From Mariniphaga sediminis (GTDB lineage: Bacteria; Bacteroidota; Bacteroidia; Bacteroidales; Prolixibacteraceae), in assembly GCF_003573545.1 (NCBI RefSeq), contig NZ_QWET01000018.1:1-64000 (forward strand): a stretch of DNA of 64,000 nucleotides. Direction: 5' to 3'. The notes under the pieces were generated by a model. It had not been told where the DNA came from. It did not search any database and saw only the letters and a program-made list of their open reading frames with translations. How positions within the stretch are numbered: position 1 is the first letter of the stretch; each line of letters starts with the position of its first letter. A program made the position numbers and the translations under genes. Below, piece by piece: positions 8,754-17,773 of this stretch.

Positions 8754-8798
8754 AAAAATTATTTGCCTATGATGTAAACGTTCTAACGAAATGAAAAA

Positions 8799-8841
8799 GG
8801 GAAGTGCGTCACCACTTCCCATGAATTAAACCGAAGTTTAA
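8799..8841 (+). promoter_or_regulatory. Two leader hairpins before susC of PUL1
   Basis: GGGAAGTG (8799-8806) pairs perfectly with CACTTCCC (8813-8820) around the six-base loop CGTCAC. A second perfect stem, TTAAAC (8826-8831) and GTTTAA (8836-8841), has a CGAA loop. No T run follows the first stem, so simple termination is unlikely. Both sit in the 5' leader of the susC message. A similar arrangement precedes susC of PUL2. Confidence 0.55.
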
Positions 8842-8860
8842 CTGTAAAATTTTCAAATTT

Positions 8861-11800
8861 ATGATTTTTGAACAAAACTGCCCTCCCTTTTTTAGAAAAA
8901 GGAGGCAAAAAAAGTTACTGACTATTATGAAACTAACGTGGTTGCTAATTACGGTTCTTACCGTTCAAACAACGGCTTCATCAGTTTGGTCCCAAACATC
9001 GAATATGTCGTTAAATCTGCGGAATGTAACTTTACAGGAGTTGTTTTTGACCATTGAAAACAACAGCCAGTACCGTTTCTTTTACAACAATGATGAAGTA
9101 AATACCTCAGAGAAAGTCACTGTTGTGGTAAATGATAAACCAGTTGGGGAAATTCTGAATATTGCCCTTAAAGATTTGCCGTACACCTTTAAACAAATGA
9201 AAGACCGGCTGATTGTAATTGAGTTATATGATAATAACAAAGAGCAGGCTGGGCAGCAATCAACTGTCTCCGGCAGGGTAACTGATAGTAACAATCAACC
9301 TCTCCCGGGGGTAGCCGTGATAGTGAAAGGTACCACAGTGGGTACCATTACCGATTTGGATGGGAATTACACCCTCGTTAATGTCCCGGATAATGCCACA
9401 CTGGTGTTTTCTTTTATGGGGATGCGAACCCAGGAAGTGCCCGTTGAAAACCAGACTTCAGTTAGCATTACAATGGAGGAAGATGCCATTGGTCTTGATG
9501 AAGTGGTAGTGGTGGGGTTTGGTACACAGAAAAAGGCGGATTTGACAGGAGCCGTAAGTGCAGTTCAGGGAGAGGAGTTGCTCAAAAGAATTGACGTAAC
9601 GAATACTGCCACAGCATTGCAGGGCTTGTCACCGGGGTTAACCATTCAAAACTTTGCAGGTGAACCGGGCCGTGAAGATATTAGAGTCAGAATCAGGGGA
9701 AACGGAACGTTGAATAATTCGGATCCTTTGGTTTTGGTTGACGGAGTTGAACGCTCCCTTGCCACAATTGAACCAAATGATATTGAATCATTAACAATAC
9801 TGAAGGATGCCGCCTCTGCCGCAATATATGGTTCGCGCGCTGCAAACGGTGTAATTCTTATTACAACAAAACGTGGCGCTGTGGCCGGAACAACTGTTAG
9901 TTACGGATATAATGTAGGTTTCCAGAATGTACTTGGCTATCCTGAAGCGGCCAATAAAGTGGACTGGTTAAATCTTGAAAATGAAGCCCAGGTTAATGCC
10001 GGTCTTGATCCTATTCATACCCAGGAGCATATTGACAATGTTGCTGCCGGGAATGATCCAATAAAATATCCCTTCACAGTTTATGAAGACTATCTGTTTC
10101 ATAAAAACGCACCGCAACAGCGCCATAGCATTTCTCTTACATCCGGCGGAGAAAATGGTCGGATTTTCGCCTCATTAAACTACCTGGATCAGGATGGTAT
10201 TATTAACAGGTTTAATAACAAAAGGATATCTGCCAGGATAAATTCAGATTTATATATCAGTGATAAATTAACGGCCAATTTTAATCTGAATTACATGAAC
10301 CGAAAAGCAACCGGGCCAGGCCATACAGCCCAGCGATTGGTTCAGGCAATGCTTCACATGAACCGGACTATCGTTGGAAAATATCCCGACGGGACCTGGG
10401 AGTTGATTAGCGGGCAATGGAACGCAATTGCTATGATGGAAAACGGGGAAAGGGTTCTTGAAAGAGATGAAGTTGTAGGCCAGGCGGGCATTGAATATCA
10501 GATTTTACCTTCGCTTTCATTAAAAGGCGATGTGACGCTGAAAGCTTACGGACAAGATGAAAGTACCTTTATGAACACGCTTAAAGGGATGAGAAGTTAT
10601 GAAACCGGAGAGTTGGTTACCGTAGGGGGGTGGTTTGCAACAAATAACCTCACCGAAGGTCAGGAAAATACCAAAGAATGGAGCCAGCGGGCATACCTCA
10701 ATTTTAACAAGTCATTTGATAAACATTCTGTAGAAGCGGTGGCTGGTTACGAAGGAATCAGTAATAAATTTAAACAGATTGAAGGCTATCGGCAGAATTT
10801 TTTCAACAACGAACTGCGCGATTTAAATTCTGGTGCCTCTGCAGCACAAACAGCTACTGGTTACAGGGAAGAATGGGGACTCCAGTCATTTTTTGGAAGG
10901 GTTAATTACTCGTTTGATTCCAAATACCTGTTACAGGCAAACGTTCGTTATGACGGTTCTTCAAGGTTTGCAGAAGGAAATAGATGGGGATTGTTTCCCT
11001 CATTTTCTGCCGGATGGCGCGTCTCTCAGGAGGGATTCCTGGTGGATAACAACATAATCAGTAATTTGAGGTTAAGAGCATCCTGGGGACAATTAGGTAA
11101 TCAGGACATTGGCTTATGGAGGTACCTGAATACATACAACCTGGATCAATCCTATGCATTCAATGATGGAGTCGTATCCGGGGCTGCTGTTACAACTGCC
11201 GGAAACCCCGACATTACATGGGAAACCACAACAATGACCAATGTCGGTTTTGACCTTGGTTTTCTGGATAACCGGATGGAAGTAATTGCGGAGTATTTCT
11301 GGAACAGGACCGAGGATATATTACTTGAATTACCCATTCCGCCTACCATTGGTGTGGAGGCTCCCACTCAAAATGCCGCAGTTGTTTCCAATAAAGGATA
11401 TGAAATCTCGGTTAAGTATTACAGTCCGCAAAGGAGCGACGGCGGTTTCCAATATTCGCTGGGAATTAATTTTTCTGATGTCAAAAATAAAATTGAAGAT
11501 TTAAAAGGCACCGGGCCATATTTCCCTGACAAATTCACCGTATGGGAAGAAGGTTATTCTATGACTTCTTTGCGTGGGTTAAAATCACCCGGTTTATATC
11601 TGTCCGATGCTGATTTTACCCAGTATCCAACGAAATTGGTACCCCAGGTGGCAATGGGCGACATAATTTATGAAGACCTGAATGGGGATGGCGTTATAAG
11701 TCAGGCATTGTATCCTGCCGGAGATCAATATGTAATGGGAGACGAGGATCCTCGCTATGAGTATGGAATAAGCGCCGAAGCAAGCTATAAATCATTTGAT

Positions 11801-12211
11801 TTTTCAATGTTCTGGCAAGGGGTAATGCAAAAATATCACACCCTCGACGGAGCATTAATGGAAGGACCGAACTGGGGAAACTTCATTCCCGCAATAATGG
11901 CAGAAGAAACCTGGCATCCAACCAGAAACCCTAATGGTACCTGGCCAATTGTAACGTATGGAAACAGTTGGAACCTTGTTGAAGCCGATTTCTGGCTTCA
12001 GGATGCAAAATACCTGAGACTTAAAAATGTCCAGCTGGGATATACGATCAAACCATCTAAATATATCTCGAATCTGAGAGTTTATGTGTCGGGTGAGAAT
12101 CTATTGACTTTCACTCCAACAGAACTGTTTGACCCGGAAACTCCCCGGGGAAGGAGTCAATTCTTTCCGCACTCCAAAATTTTCAGTGCAGGGGTGAATA
12201 TAACATTTTAA
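8861..12211 (+). CDS. SusC/RagA TonB-dependent transporter with signalling domain (PUL1)
   Basis: The 1116-residue outer-membrane protein has an N-terminal basic stretch and hydrophobic leader (to about residue 45) and an STN signalling domain at about 49-120. A carboxypeptidase-regulatory-like beta-sandwich follows at about 135-205, then a TonB box DEVVVVGFG (213-221), a plug with DPLVLVDGVE and LKDAASAAIYGSRAANGVILITTK, and a C-terminal barrel ending in Phe. It imports oligosaccharides in partnership with SusD, and the STN domain signals to FecR. The ATG at 8861 was kept because the PUL2 homologue has a similar 20-residue basic extension; the ATG 66 bases downstream is an alternative. Confidence 0.95.
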   Translation: MIFEQNCPPFFRKRRQKKLLTIMKLTWLLITVLTVQTTASSVWSQTSNMSLNLRNVTLQELFLTIENNSQYRFFYNNDEVNTSEKVTVVVNDKPVGEILNIALKDLPYTFKQMKDRLIVIELYDNNKEQAGQQSTVSGRVTDSNNQPLPGVAVIVKGTTVGTITDLDGNYTLVNVPDNATLVFSFMGMRTQEVPVENQTSVSITMEEDAIGLDEVVVVGFGTQKKADLTGAVSAVQGEELLKRIDVTNTATALQGLSPGLTIQNFAGEPGREDIRVRIRGNGTLNNSDPLVLVDGVERSLATIEPNDIESLTILKDAASAAIYGSRAANGVILITTKRGAVAGTTVSYGYNVGFQNVLGYPEAANKVDWLNLENEAQVNAGLDPIHTQEHIDNVAAGNDPIKYPFTVYEDYLFHKNAPQQRHSISLTSGGENGRIFASLNYLDQDGIINRFNNKRISARINSDLYISDKLTANFNLNYMNRKATGPGHTAQRLVQAMLHMNRTIVGKYPDGTWELISGQWNAIAMMENGERVLERDEVVGQAGIEYQILPSLSLKGDVTLKAYGQDESTFMNTLKGMRSYETGELVTVGGWFATNNLTEGQENTKEWSQRAYLNFNKSFDKHSVEAVAGYEGISNKFKQIEGYRQNFFNNELRDLNSGASAAQTATGYREEWGLQSFFGRVNYSFDSKYLLQANVRYDGSSRFAEGNRWGLFPSFSAGWRVSQEGFLVDNNIISNLRLRASWGQLGNQDIGLWRYLNTYNLDQSYAFNDGVVSGAAVTTAGNPDITWETTTMTNVGFDLGFLDNRMEVIAEYFWNRTEDILLELPIPPTIGVEAPTQNAAVVSNKGYEISVKYYSPQRSDGGFQYSLGINFSDVKNKIEDLKGTGPYFPDKFTVWEEGYSMTSLRGLKSPGLYLSDADFTQYPTKLVPQVAMGDIIYEDLNGDGVISQALYPAGDQYVMGDEDPRYEYGISAEASYKSFDFSMFWQGVMQKYHTLDGALMEGPNWGNFIPAIMAEETWHPTRNPNGTWPIVTYGNSWNLVEADFWLQDAKYLRLKNVQLGYTIKPSKYISNLRVYVSGENLLTFTPTELFDPETPRGRSQFFPHSKIFSAGVNITF

Positions 12212-12238
12212 GATTACAGATTATTAAAAAGATGTGTT

Positions 12239-13783
12239 ATGAAAAATATAATAATTCTATTCATATTACTAGCCATAGGGACGCTGCCGGGCTGTGACTT
12301 TAATGAAGAACTCAATACGATTCCTACGGGTACTGTGTCAGAATTAATTTTCTGGGAAAGCGAAAATGATGCACTTCTGGCAGTAAATGCAGCCTACCGG
12401 GAACTTGACGGAAACGGGTTGGTGCAACTTGTAACCACCACCGATCTTGCTATGCATGCTCCATCAGGACCACAAACATTATATGACATAGCTGTTGGGA
12501 CAATCGACCCTACAAACTATTCTGTTCGCGATTATTGGAGACGTTATTGGATTGGCGTAAGAAAAGCAAATGATCCAATAAATAATATTGATAAAATCGA
12601 AAACGGGGATCAGGAATTGTTGGCCAGGTTAAAAGCGGAAGCCAGATTCCTGCGTGCTTATTATTACACCATGCTTACTACATTTTGGGGTGATGTTCCG
12701 TTGGTTACAGAGCCATTGGGGATTCAGGAGCAGGTTAACCGAAGCAGTAAAGAGGATGTTGTCGATTTTATTATTACTGAATTAGACGCCATTACCGGGA
12801 CTCTCCCAATTAGTTATACCGGCAATGACATCGGAAGAGCCACCCGTGGCGCAGCATTGGCTTTAAAAGCAAGAGTTGCATTATACAACGGGAGATATAC
12901 CGCTGCAAGAGATGCAGCCAAAGCCGTAATTGATTTGGATGTGTATGGATTATATCCGGATTATGAAAAATTATTCTGGTATGAAGGACAAGGGTCAGAA
13001 GAAGTCATATTCGATCATCAATATGCGGTGGGGTATGATTATACGAACTATGTTGGCAGATCTGCATCTTCGCTTGGAGGCGGATCCGGTATTGATCCAT
13101 TAAGGGCGTATTTGTTAATACATGAATATAAAGGAGCAGTAGACCCTGAGAATGAATATGCCGGACTTGATCCCCGGTTTGGTTATAATGTTTTATTTCC
13201 GGGCGCAGTTATGCCAAACGGAGAAATTTATGACTCAACGCCAACCAGCGAAACACCAGACAGAATATCATCAAGTGAATTTGCCACAAACTATGGGTTT
13301 AATGTAAAAAAGGCAATTGACTGGGAAAGGGATGGCGGTAATCCGGAACAATCAACATTGAACTTTATACTGATTCGTTATGCTGATGTGTTGCTTATGT
13401 ACGCTGAGGCAAAAATTGAATTAAACGAATTGGACGACACTGTATATGATGCCATTAATGAGGTGAGAACACGTCCAACAGTTGAAATGCCAGCTATTAC
13501 AGGTGGAAAGTCACAAGCGGAGTTAAGAGAGATTGTTAGAAGGGAACGCACCGTTGAATTGGCGTATGAAGGTTTACATTTGTTTGATATGAACCGCTGG
13601 CAGACAGGAGAAGCAAAAACTCAGCCGGCACTGGGAATCAGGTACAAGAATGAGAGTGGAGAGTGGGTTATTGTAAATAGAAATCTTACCCGGAATTTTA
13701 GGGCTGATAGGGATTATCTGTGGCCCATTCCGCAGGAAGAAGTGGAAGTTAATCCTAATATTGGACAGAATCCAAATTATTAG
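12239..13783 (+). CDS. SusD/RagB glycan-binding lipoprotein (PUL1)
   Basis: The 514-residue surface lipoprotein has a leader ending LPGC (Cys19) followed by acidic residues, compatible with surface export in Bacteroidota. It has the SusD features: FWESENDALLAVNAAYREL at the N-terminus, ARFLRAYYYTMLTTFWGDVPLVTE (TPR-like core), and the C-terminal RYADVLLMYAEAKIEL and RRERTVELAYEGLHLFDMNRW segments. It forms the lid over SusC and captures the substrate. It lies 27 bp after susC. Confidence 0.95.
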   Translation: MKNIIILFILLAIGTLPGCDFNEELNTIPTGTVSELIFWESENDALLAVNAAYRELDGNGLVQLVTTTDLAMHAPSGPQTLYDIAVGTIDPTNYSVRDYWRRYWIGVRKANDPINNIDKIENGDQELLARLKAEARFLRAYYYTMLTTFWGDVPLVTEPLGIQEQVNRSSKEDVVDFIITELDAITGTLPISYTGNDIGRATRGAALALKARVALYNGRYTAARDAAKAVIDLDVYGLYPDYEKLFWYEGQGSEEVIFDHQYAVGYDYTNYVGRSASSLGGGSGIDPLRAYLLIHEYKGAVDPENEYAGLDPRFGYNVLFPGAVMPNGEIYDSTPTSETPDRISSSEFATNYGFNVKKAIDWERDGGNPEQSTLNFILIRYADVLLMYAEAKIELNELDDTVYDAINEVRTRPTVEMPAITGGKSQAELREIVRRERTVELAYEGLHLFDMNRWQTGEAKTQPALGIRYKNESGEWVIVNRNLTRNFRADRDYLWPIPQEEVEVNPNIGQNPNY

Positions 13784-13825
13784 TGCATTAGCAGACATTT
13801 CCGTACCGGGTAATACTAATTAATG

Positions 13826-13868
13826 CAAGGGACTATATCTTCAGCTTTAAGCGAAGGTATAGCCCTTG
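13826..13868 (+). terminator. Long hairpin between susD and the enzyme genes of PUL1
   Basis: CAAGGGACTATATCTTC pairs with GAAGGTATAGCCCTTG (one bulged A and one G-T pair) around a ten-base loop. No T run follows, so it may be an attenuator or an RNA-stabilising element rather than a complete terminator. It separates the SusC/D genes from the DUF1080-oxidoreductase-isomerase block. Confidence 0.55.
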
Positions 13869-13965
13869 AATATAGTTCTCATCGAAGTTTTGTTTAGAAC
13901 AAAAGATTACAATAGGTGTGTTGAATTCGAAATAAGAATTAATTTCGGGCCAAAAACCAATAAAT

Positions 13966-15222
13966 ATGAATTACAATCTAATATATCTGTTGCTGGGTAC
14001 AATGCTGATCTCTTCTTGTGCCCGGAACAATAATACACTTACGGAAAAGGAGAAAGCAGAAGGTTGGGAACTGCTTTTCGATGGGCAATCTTTGGACAGC
14101 TGGAAAATGTATAACGGTGGAGCAGTCACCGGATGGGTGGTGGAAGATGAATGTCTTGTCGCTCTCGGACAGGGAGGAGATATTGGGGGCGATATCATCA
14201 CAAAAAAACAATATGACAATTTTGAAATCTCCATTGACTGGAAAGCAGGAAAAGGAGGGAATAGCGGTTTAATGTACCATGTACTGGAAGGCGAAAATCT
14301 CATTGCGCCTTATTTAACCGGACCCGAATATCAGTTTATTGATGAAGAAGGGTTTGACGGAACATTGGAAGAATGGCAAAAAACGGGATGTGATTATGCC
14401 ATGCACCTGCCCGATTTAAACAAAAAGAAATTAAACCCCGCTGGAAAATGGAATAACAGCAAAATTATTTTTGATAATGGTCACGTAGAACATTGGCTGA
14501 ACGGAGAAAAGATTCTTGAGTTTGAAGCCTGGACTCCGGATTGGTATAAAAAAAGAGACAGTGGAAAATGGGAAAAGATGCCTGAATATGGCTTGTCGCC
14601 TGTCGGACATATTTGTCTCCAGGATCATGGTGCCAAGTTTTGGTTCAAAAATATTAAGATAAAATCATTGCCTGAGAAGGAAAAGGAGAAAGTTAGCCTT
14701 TTCAACGGTCATGATTTAACCGGGTGGAGAATATTTGGTACTGAAAAATGGTGGGCTGAAAATGGCCTTTTGATTTGCGAAAGCGGCCCTGACGAAGAGT
14801 ATGGTTACCTGGGAACCGAAAGATACTATAAGGATTTTGACTTAACACTCGAATTTAAACAGGAAGCTGACGGGAACAGCGGTGTTTTTATTCGTTCAAT
14901 AATTGAAGGGACAAAAATAGCCGGCTGGCAGGTTGAAGTAGCACCTAAAAATCATGATACGGGCGGAATTTACGAATCTTATGGAAGAGGATGGCTGGAA
15001 CAAATCCCGGATGAAAAGGAAAACATATTGAAAGAAAATGACTGGAATACGATGCGGATAAAAGTCGTTGGTGATGAGATTACTACCTGGCTAAACGACA
15101 TGCAAATGGTCAATTTGAAGGATGAAAAGATTGGAGATGCCGTAGGGCGAATCGCATTACAGATTCATTCCGGGGGAGGAATAAAAGTGTTATGGAGAAA
15201 TATTGAATTAAAAGAACTATAA
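13966..15222 (+). CDS. Tandem DUF1080 (3-keto-glycoside hydrolase family) lipoprotein
   Basis: The 418-residue protein has a lipoprotein leader ending ISSC (Cys18). Two copies of the DUF1080 concanavalin-like domain follow. The first begins GWELLFDGQSLDSWKMYNGG (residues about 33-225), the second LFNGHDLTGWRIFG (about 245-418). Each has the paired GGNSGLMYHV / DGNSGVFIRS strand and the WNxxKI/WNTMRIKV segment. DUF1080 members are known to cleave or hydrate glycosides whose sugar is oxidised at C3. Here the enzyme would act on the product of the adjacent Gfo/Idh/MocA dehydrogenase. The pairing of two domains in one chain is noteworthy. Confidence 0.85.
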   Translation: MNYNLIYLLLGTMLISSCARNNNTLTEKEKAEGWELLFDGQSLDSWKMYNGGAVTGWVVEDECLVALGQGGDIGGDIITKKQYDNFEISIDWKAGKGGNSGLMYHVLEGENLIAPYLTGPEYQFIDEEGFDGTLEEWQKTGCDYAMHLPDLNKKKLNPAGKWNNSKIIFDNGHVEHWLNGEKILEFEAWTPDWYKKRDSGKWEKMPEYGLSPVGHICLQDHGAKFWFKNIKIKSLPEKEKEKVSLFNGHDLTGWRIFGTEKWWAENGLLICESGPDEEYGYLGTERYYKDFDLTLEFKQEADGNSGVFIRSIIEGTKIAGWQVEVAPKNHDTGGIYESYGRGWLEQIPDEKENILKENDWNTMRIKVVGDEITTWLNDMQMVNLKDEKIGDAVGRIALQIHSGGGIKVLWRNIELKEL

Positions 15223-15263
15223 TTTGTATTATTGAGATTTTTAACAATAAATTCTAAAACAAT

Positions 15264-16568
15264 ATGGACTTATCAAGAAGACAATTCTCGAAGATTGCCG
15301 GACTGGCAACCGTGGGAACAGTAATTTCATCCAATGCTGTTTGGGCAGCCAACAGCGACACCTTAAAGGTGGGGCTTATTGGATGTGGTGGTCGTGGAAC
15401 AGGTGCCGCAGAACAGGCACTTAACGCCGATCCAAACGTAGTGCTTACGGCCATGGCCGATGCTTTTTCCGACCACTTGGAAAAATCCTATGAAAGTTTA
15501 AAACAAAAATTTGGCGAAAAGGTACAAGTTGAAAACAGTAAGAAATTTGTTGGACTGGATGCCTTTCAAAAATTGATTGACTCGGATGTAGATGTTGTTT
15601 TGTTGGCTACGCCACCGGCTTTCCGTCCGGAACATCTTGAAGCAGCGGTGGATGCCGGGAAGCATATTTTCGCAGAAAAGCCATTTGCCGTGGATGCCCC
15701 GGGATTGCGCCGGGTAATGCTGGCAGCGCGGAAAGCAAAGGATAAACAATTGTCATTGGTTTCCGGCTTCTGCTGGAGATACCATATTCCAAAACGTGAA
15801 ACATTCAGCCGCGTACTGGATGGCCAGATCGGCAATGTTCTGGCAGCCGAAGCCACCTACAATACAGGAGAACTGTGGTACAAAGAGCGGCAGAAAGGGT
15901 GGTCTGATATGGAATATAAGCTGCGTAACTGGTTGTATTATAACTGGCTTTCAGGAGACCATATAATTGAACAAGCCATCCACAGTATTGATATGCTTTC
16001 ATGGGCCATGGGCGATGAAGCCCCTGTGAAAGTGAGCGGAACAGGTGGCCGGCAAAAACGGACCGATAAAAAATACGGTAATGTTTACGACCATTTTGCA
16101 GTTACCTATGAGTACTCAAATGGTATGAAAGCCTATTTCCTTTGCCGTCAGCAAACAGGAACGAGCCCTTCGTATGCTGTTGAGCTTGTTGGATCGGAAG
16201 GAAAGTGTGTGGTAGACTGCAGAACAGGATTGCACGAAATAAAAGGTGAAAATCCCTGGAGATACGATGATAGTACTAAATTTACGGACGAAAATGCATA
16301 TAAAAAGTCGAAAGTAAAGAATATGTATCAACAGGAACACGATGAGTTGTTTGCCTCCATCCGGGCAGGAAAGCCGATGAATGACGGTGAATGGATGACA
16401 CGTTCCAACCTGCTGGCTATGGCAGGGCGAATGGCCGCTTATACGGGACAGACAATTTCCTACGAACAGGCCCTTTCGTCAATGGAAGAGCTGTTCCCCG
16501 GAAATATATCCTGGAAAACGGACTATGATCTTCCTGTTGCCATTCCGGGAGTAGACAAATTTAAATAA
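15264..16568 (+). CDS. Tat-exported Gfo/Idh/MocA oxidoreductase (PUL1)
   Basis: The 434-residue protein starts with a twin-arginine leader (SRRQFSK, hydrophobic core, cleavage after VWA near residue 28). It then has a dinucleotide motif, VGLIGCGGRGTGAAEQ, and the family's catalytic AEKPFAVDAPG segment. The C-terminal half is the substrate-binding sheet domain, with HIIEQAIHSIDMLSWAMGDEAP. Tat export fits a protein that folds around NAD(P) before crossing the membrane. With DUF1080 and the TIM-barrel neighbour it probably oxidises a sugar hydroxyl, plausibly C3, in the periplasm. It is preceded by a 41-bp gap and followed by a 10-bp gap. Confidence 0.9.
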   Translation: MDLSRRQFSKIAGLATVGTVISSNAVWAANSDTLKVGLIGCGGRGTGAAEQALNADPNVVLTAMADAFSDHLEKSYESLKQKFGEKVQVENSKKFVGLDAFQKLIDSDVDVVLLATPPAFRPEHLEAAVDAGKHIFAEKPFAVDAPGLRRVMLAARKAKDKQLSLVSGFCWRYHIPKRETFSRVLDGQIGNVLAAEATYNTGELWYKERQKGWSDMEYKLRNWLYYNWLSGDHIIEQAIHSIDMLSWAMGDEAPVKVSGTGGRQKRTDKKYGNVYDHFAVTYEYSNGMKAYFLCRQQTGTSPSYAVELVGSEGKCVVDCRTGLHEIKGENPWRYDDSTKFTDENAYKKSKVKNMYQQEHDELFASIRAGKPMNDGEWMTRSNLLAMAGRMAAYTGQTISYEQALSSMEELFPGNISWKTDYDLPVAIPGVDKFK

Positions 16569-16578
16569 GGATATGATT

Positions 16579-17496
16579 ATGAACAGGAAAAACTTTATTA
16601 AATCGGCAGGTTTGATGGCGGGGGCCGCGGCAGTGGCTACCCCGTTTTCCGCCTCAGCAGCCCGGGGAAGTACTCCTTCTGCGGCAAAGGTGACCCTGAA
16701 AAAAAGTTTGGGGTTTGGAATGATAAAAGAGGATTTACCGCTGGTTGACAAATTTAAACTGGTCAGGGATCTGGGATTTGACGGAATTGAGCTGAACAGT
16801 CCCACCGACATGGACAAGTCAGAAATTCTTGCGGCAAAGGAGAAATCAGGCATTGAACTTCCCAGTGTGGTAAACAGCGACCACTGGAAAAAACCACTTA
16901 CCGATCCCGATCCGGCGGTGCGGAAAGAGTGCATAAAATCGGTTGCCCAATCGTTGCAGGATGTGAAAGACTTTGGCGGGGATACCGTTTTATTGGTTCC
17001 GGGAGTTGTGAATGAAAAGGTGAGTTACGAGCAGGCCTACAATACGGCGCTTGATTCAGTGAGGGAATTAATTCCGTATGCCGAAGAAACCGGAATACAG
17101 ATTGCCCTTGAAAATGTATGGAACAACTTTTTGATCAGTCCGGTGGAGGCCAAACGTTTTGTGGATGAAATCAACCACCCGTTGGTAGGCTGGTATTTTG
17201 ACATAGGCAATATCCTGCGCTACGGCTGGCCCGAGCATTGGATAAAAACGCTGAACAGGCGCATTATGAAGCTCCATATTAAAGAATACAGCCGAAAGTT
17301 GATGAATGAGGAAGGTCTTTGGGAAGGATTTAAAGTGAAGCTGCTTGAAGGCGACAACAACTGGCCTGAAGTGATGAAAGCAGTCCGTGAAATCAATCAC
17401 CAGGGAGGATGGTTGACTGCCGAAGTCAGTGGAGGCGACCGGGAACACCTGAAGGATGTTTCCCTCAGGATGGATAAAATAATAGGCTACCTGTAG
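16579..17496 (+). CDS. Exported TIM-barrel sugar isomerase/epimerase (xylose isomerase-like)
   Basis: The ATG at 16579 was chosen over 16573 because AAGG at 16567-16570 is then 8 bases away. The leader NRKNFIKSAGLMAG with FSASAA resembles a Tat signal with RK in place of RR. The 305-residue protein is an AP-endonuclease-2/xylose isomerase-type barrel. Likely metal ligands are in IALENVW, GWYFDIGN, KLHIKEY and WLTAEVSGGD. Members isomerise, epimerise or dehydrate keto sugars. The last gene of PUL1, it would process 3-keto sugars made by its neighbours; that role is inference from context. Confidence 0.85.
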   Translation: MNRKNFIKSAGLMAGAAAVATPFSASAARGSTPSAAKVTLKKSLGFGMIKEDLPLVDKFKLVRDLGFDGIELNSPTDMDKSEILAAKEKSGIELPSVVNSDHWKKPLTDPDPAVRKECIKSVAQSLQDVKDFGGDTVLLVPGVVNEKVSYEQAYNTALDSVRELIPYAEETGIQIALENVWNNFLISPVEAKRFVDEINHPLVGWYFDIGNILRYGWPEHWIKTLNRRIMKLHIKEYSRKLMNEEGLWEGFKVKLLEGDNNWPEVMKAVREINHQGGWLTAEVSGGDREHLKDVSLRMDKIIGYL

Positions 17497-17518
17497 GTTA
17501 GCCAGTAGTTTCCGATTA

Positions 17519-17562
17519 TAAAAAAAAATGAATGCGCCGGGGTGTCTTATTGCATCCCGGCG
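17519..17562 (-). terminator. Rho-independent terminator for the DUF456 gene
   Basis: CGCCGGGGTG (17535-17544) pairs with CATCCCGGCG (17553-17562) with an eight-base loop. On the minus strand the stem is followed by CATTCATTTTTTTT, a good T run. The same stem could weakly stop plus-strand transcription from PUL1. The rest of the 277-bp gap to 17773 holds a smaller CCGGAG/CTCCGG hairpin (17575-17594) and no gene. Confidence 0.7.
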
Positions 17563-17773
17563 TTAAAATTTCAGCCGGAGAGGTTATCCTCCGGAGCCAA
17601 TCCTTACAATCTGTTATATCTCCATTTGTTTCTTCAGTGGCCGGTAGTGGCCAGTATTTTTGGGTCGCTCACATGGTTATAAATGCCTGATGGAAGATAA
17701 ATGGTAGCTGTCAGTCCGGGCTTTTCTGATAACCAGGATGTCGTAATTTTTCCCCGGGAACATTGGCTTCGTT

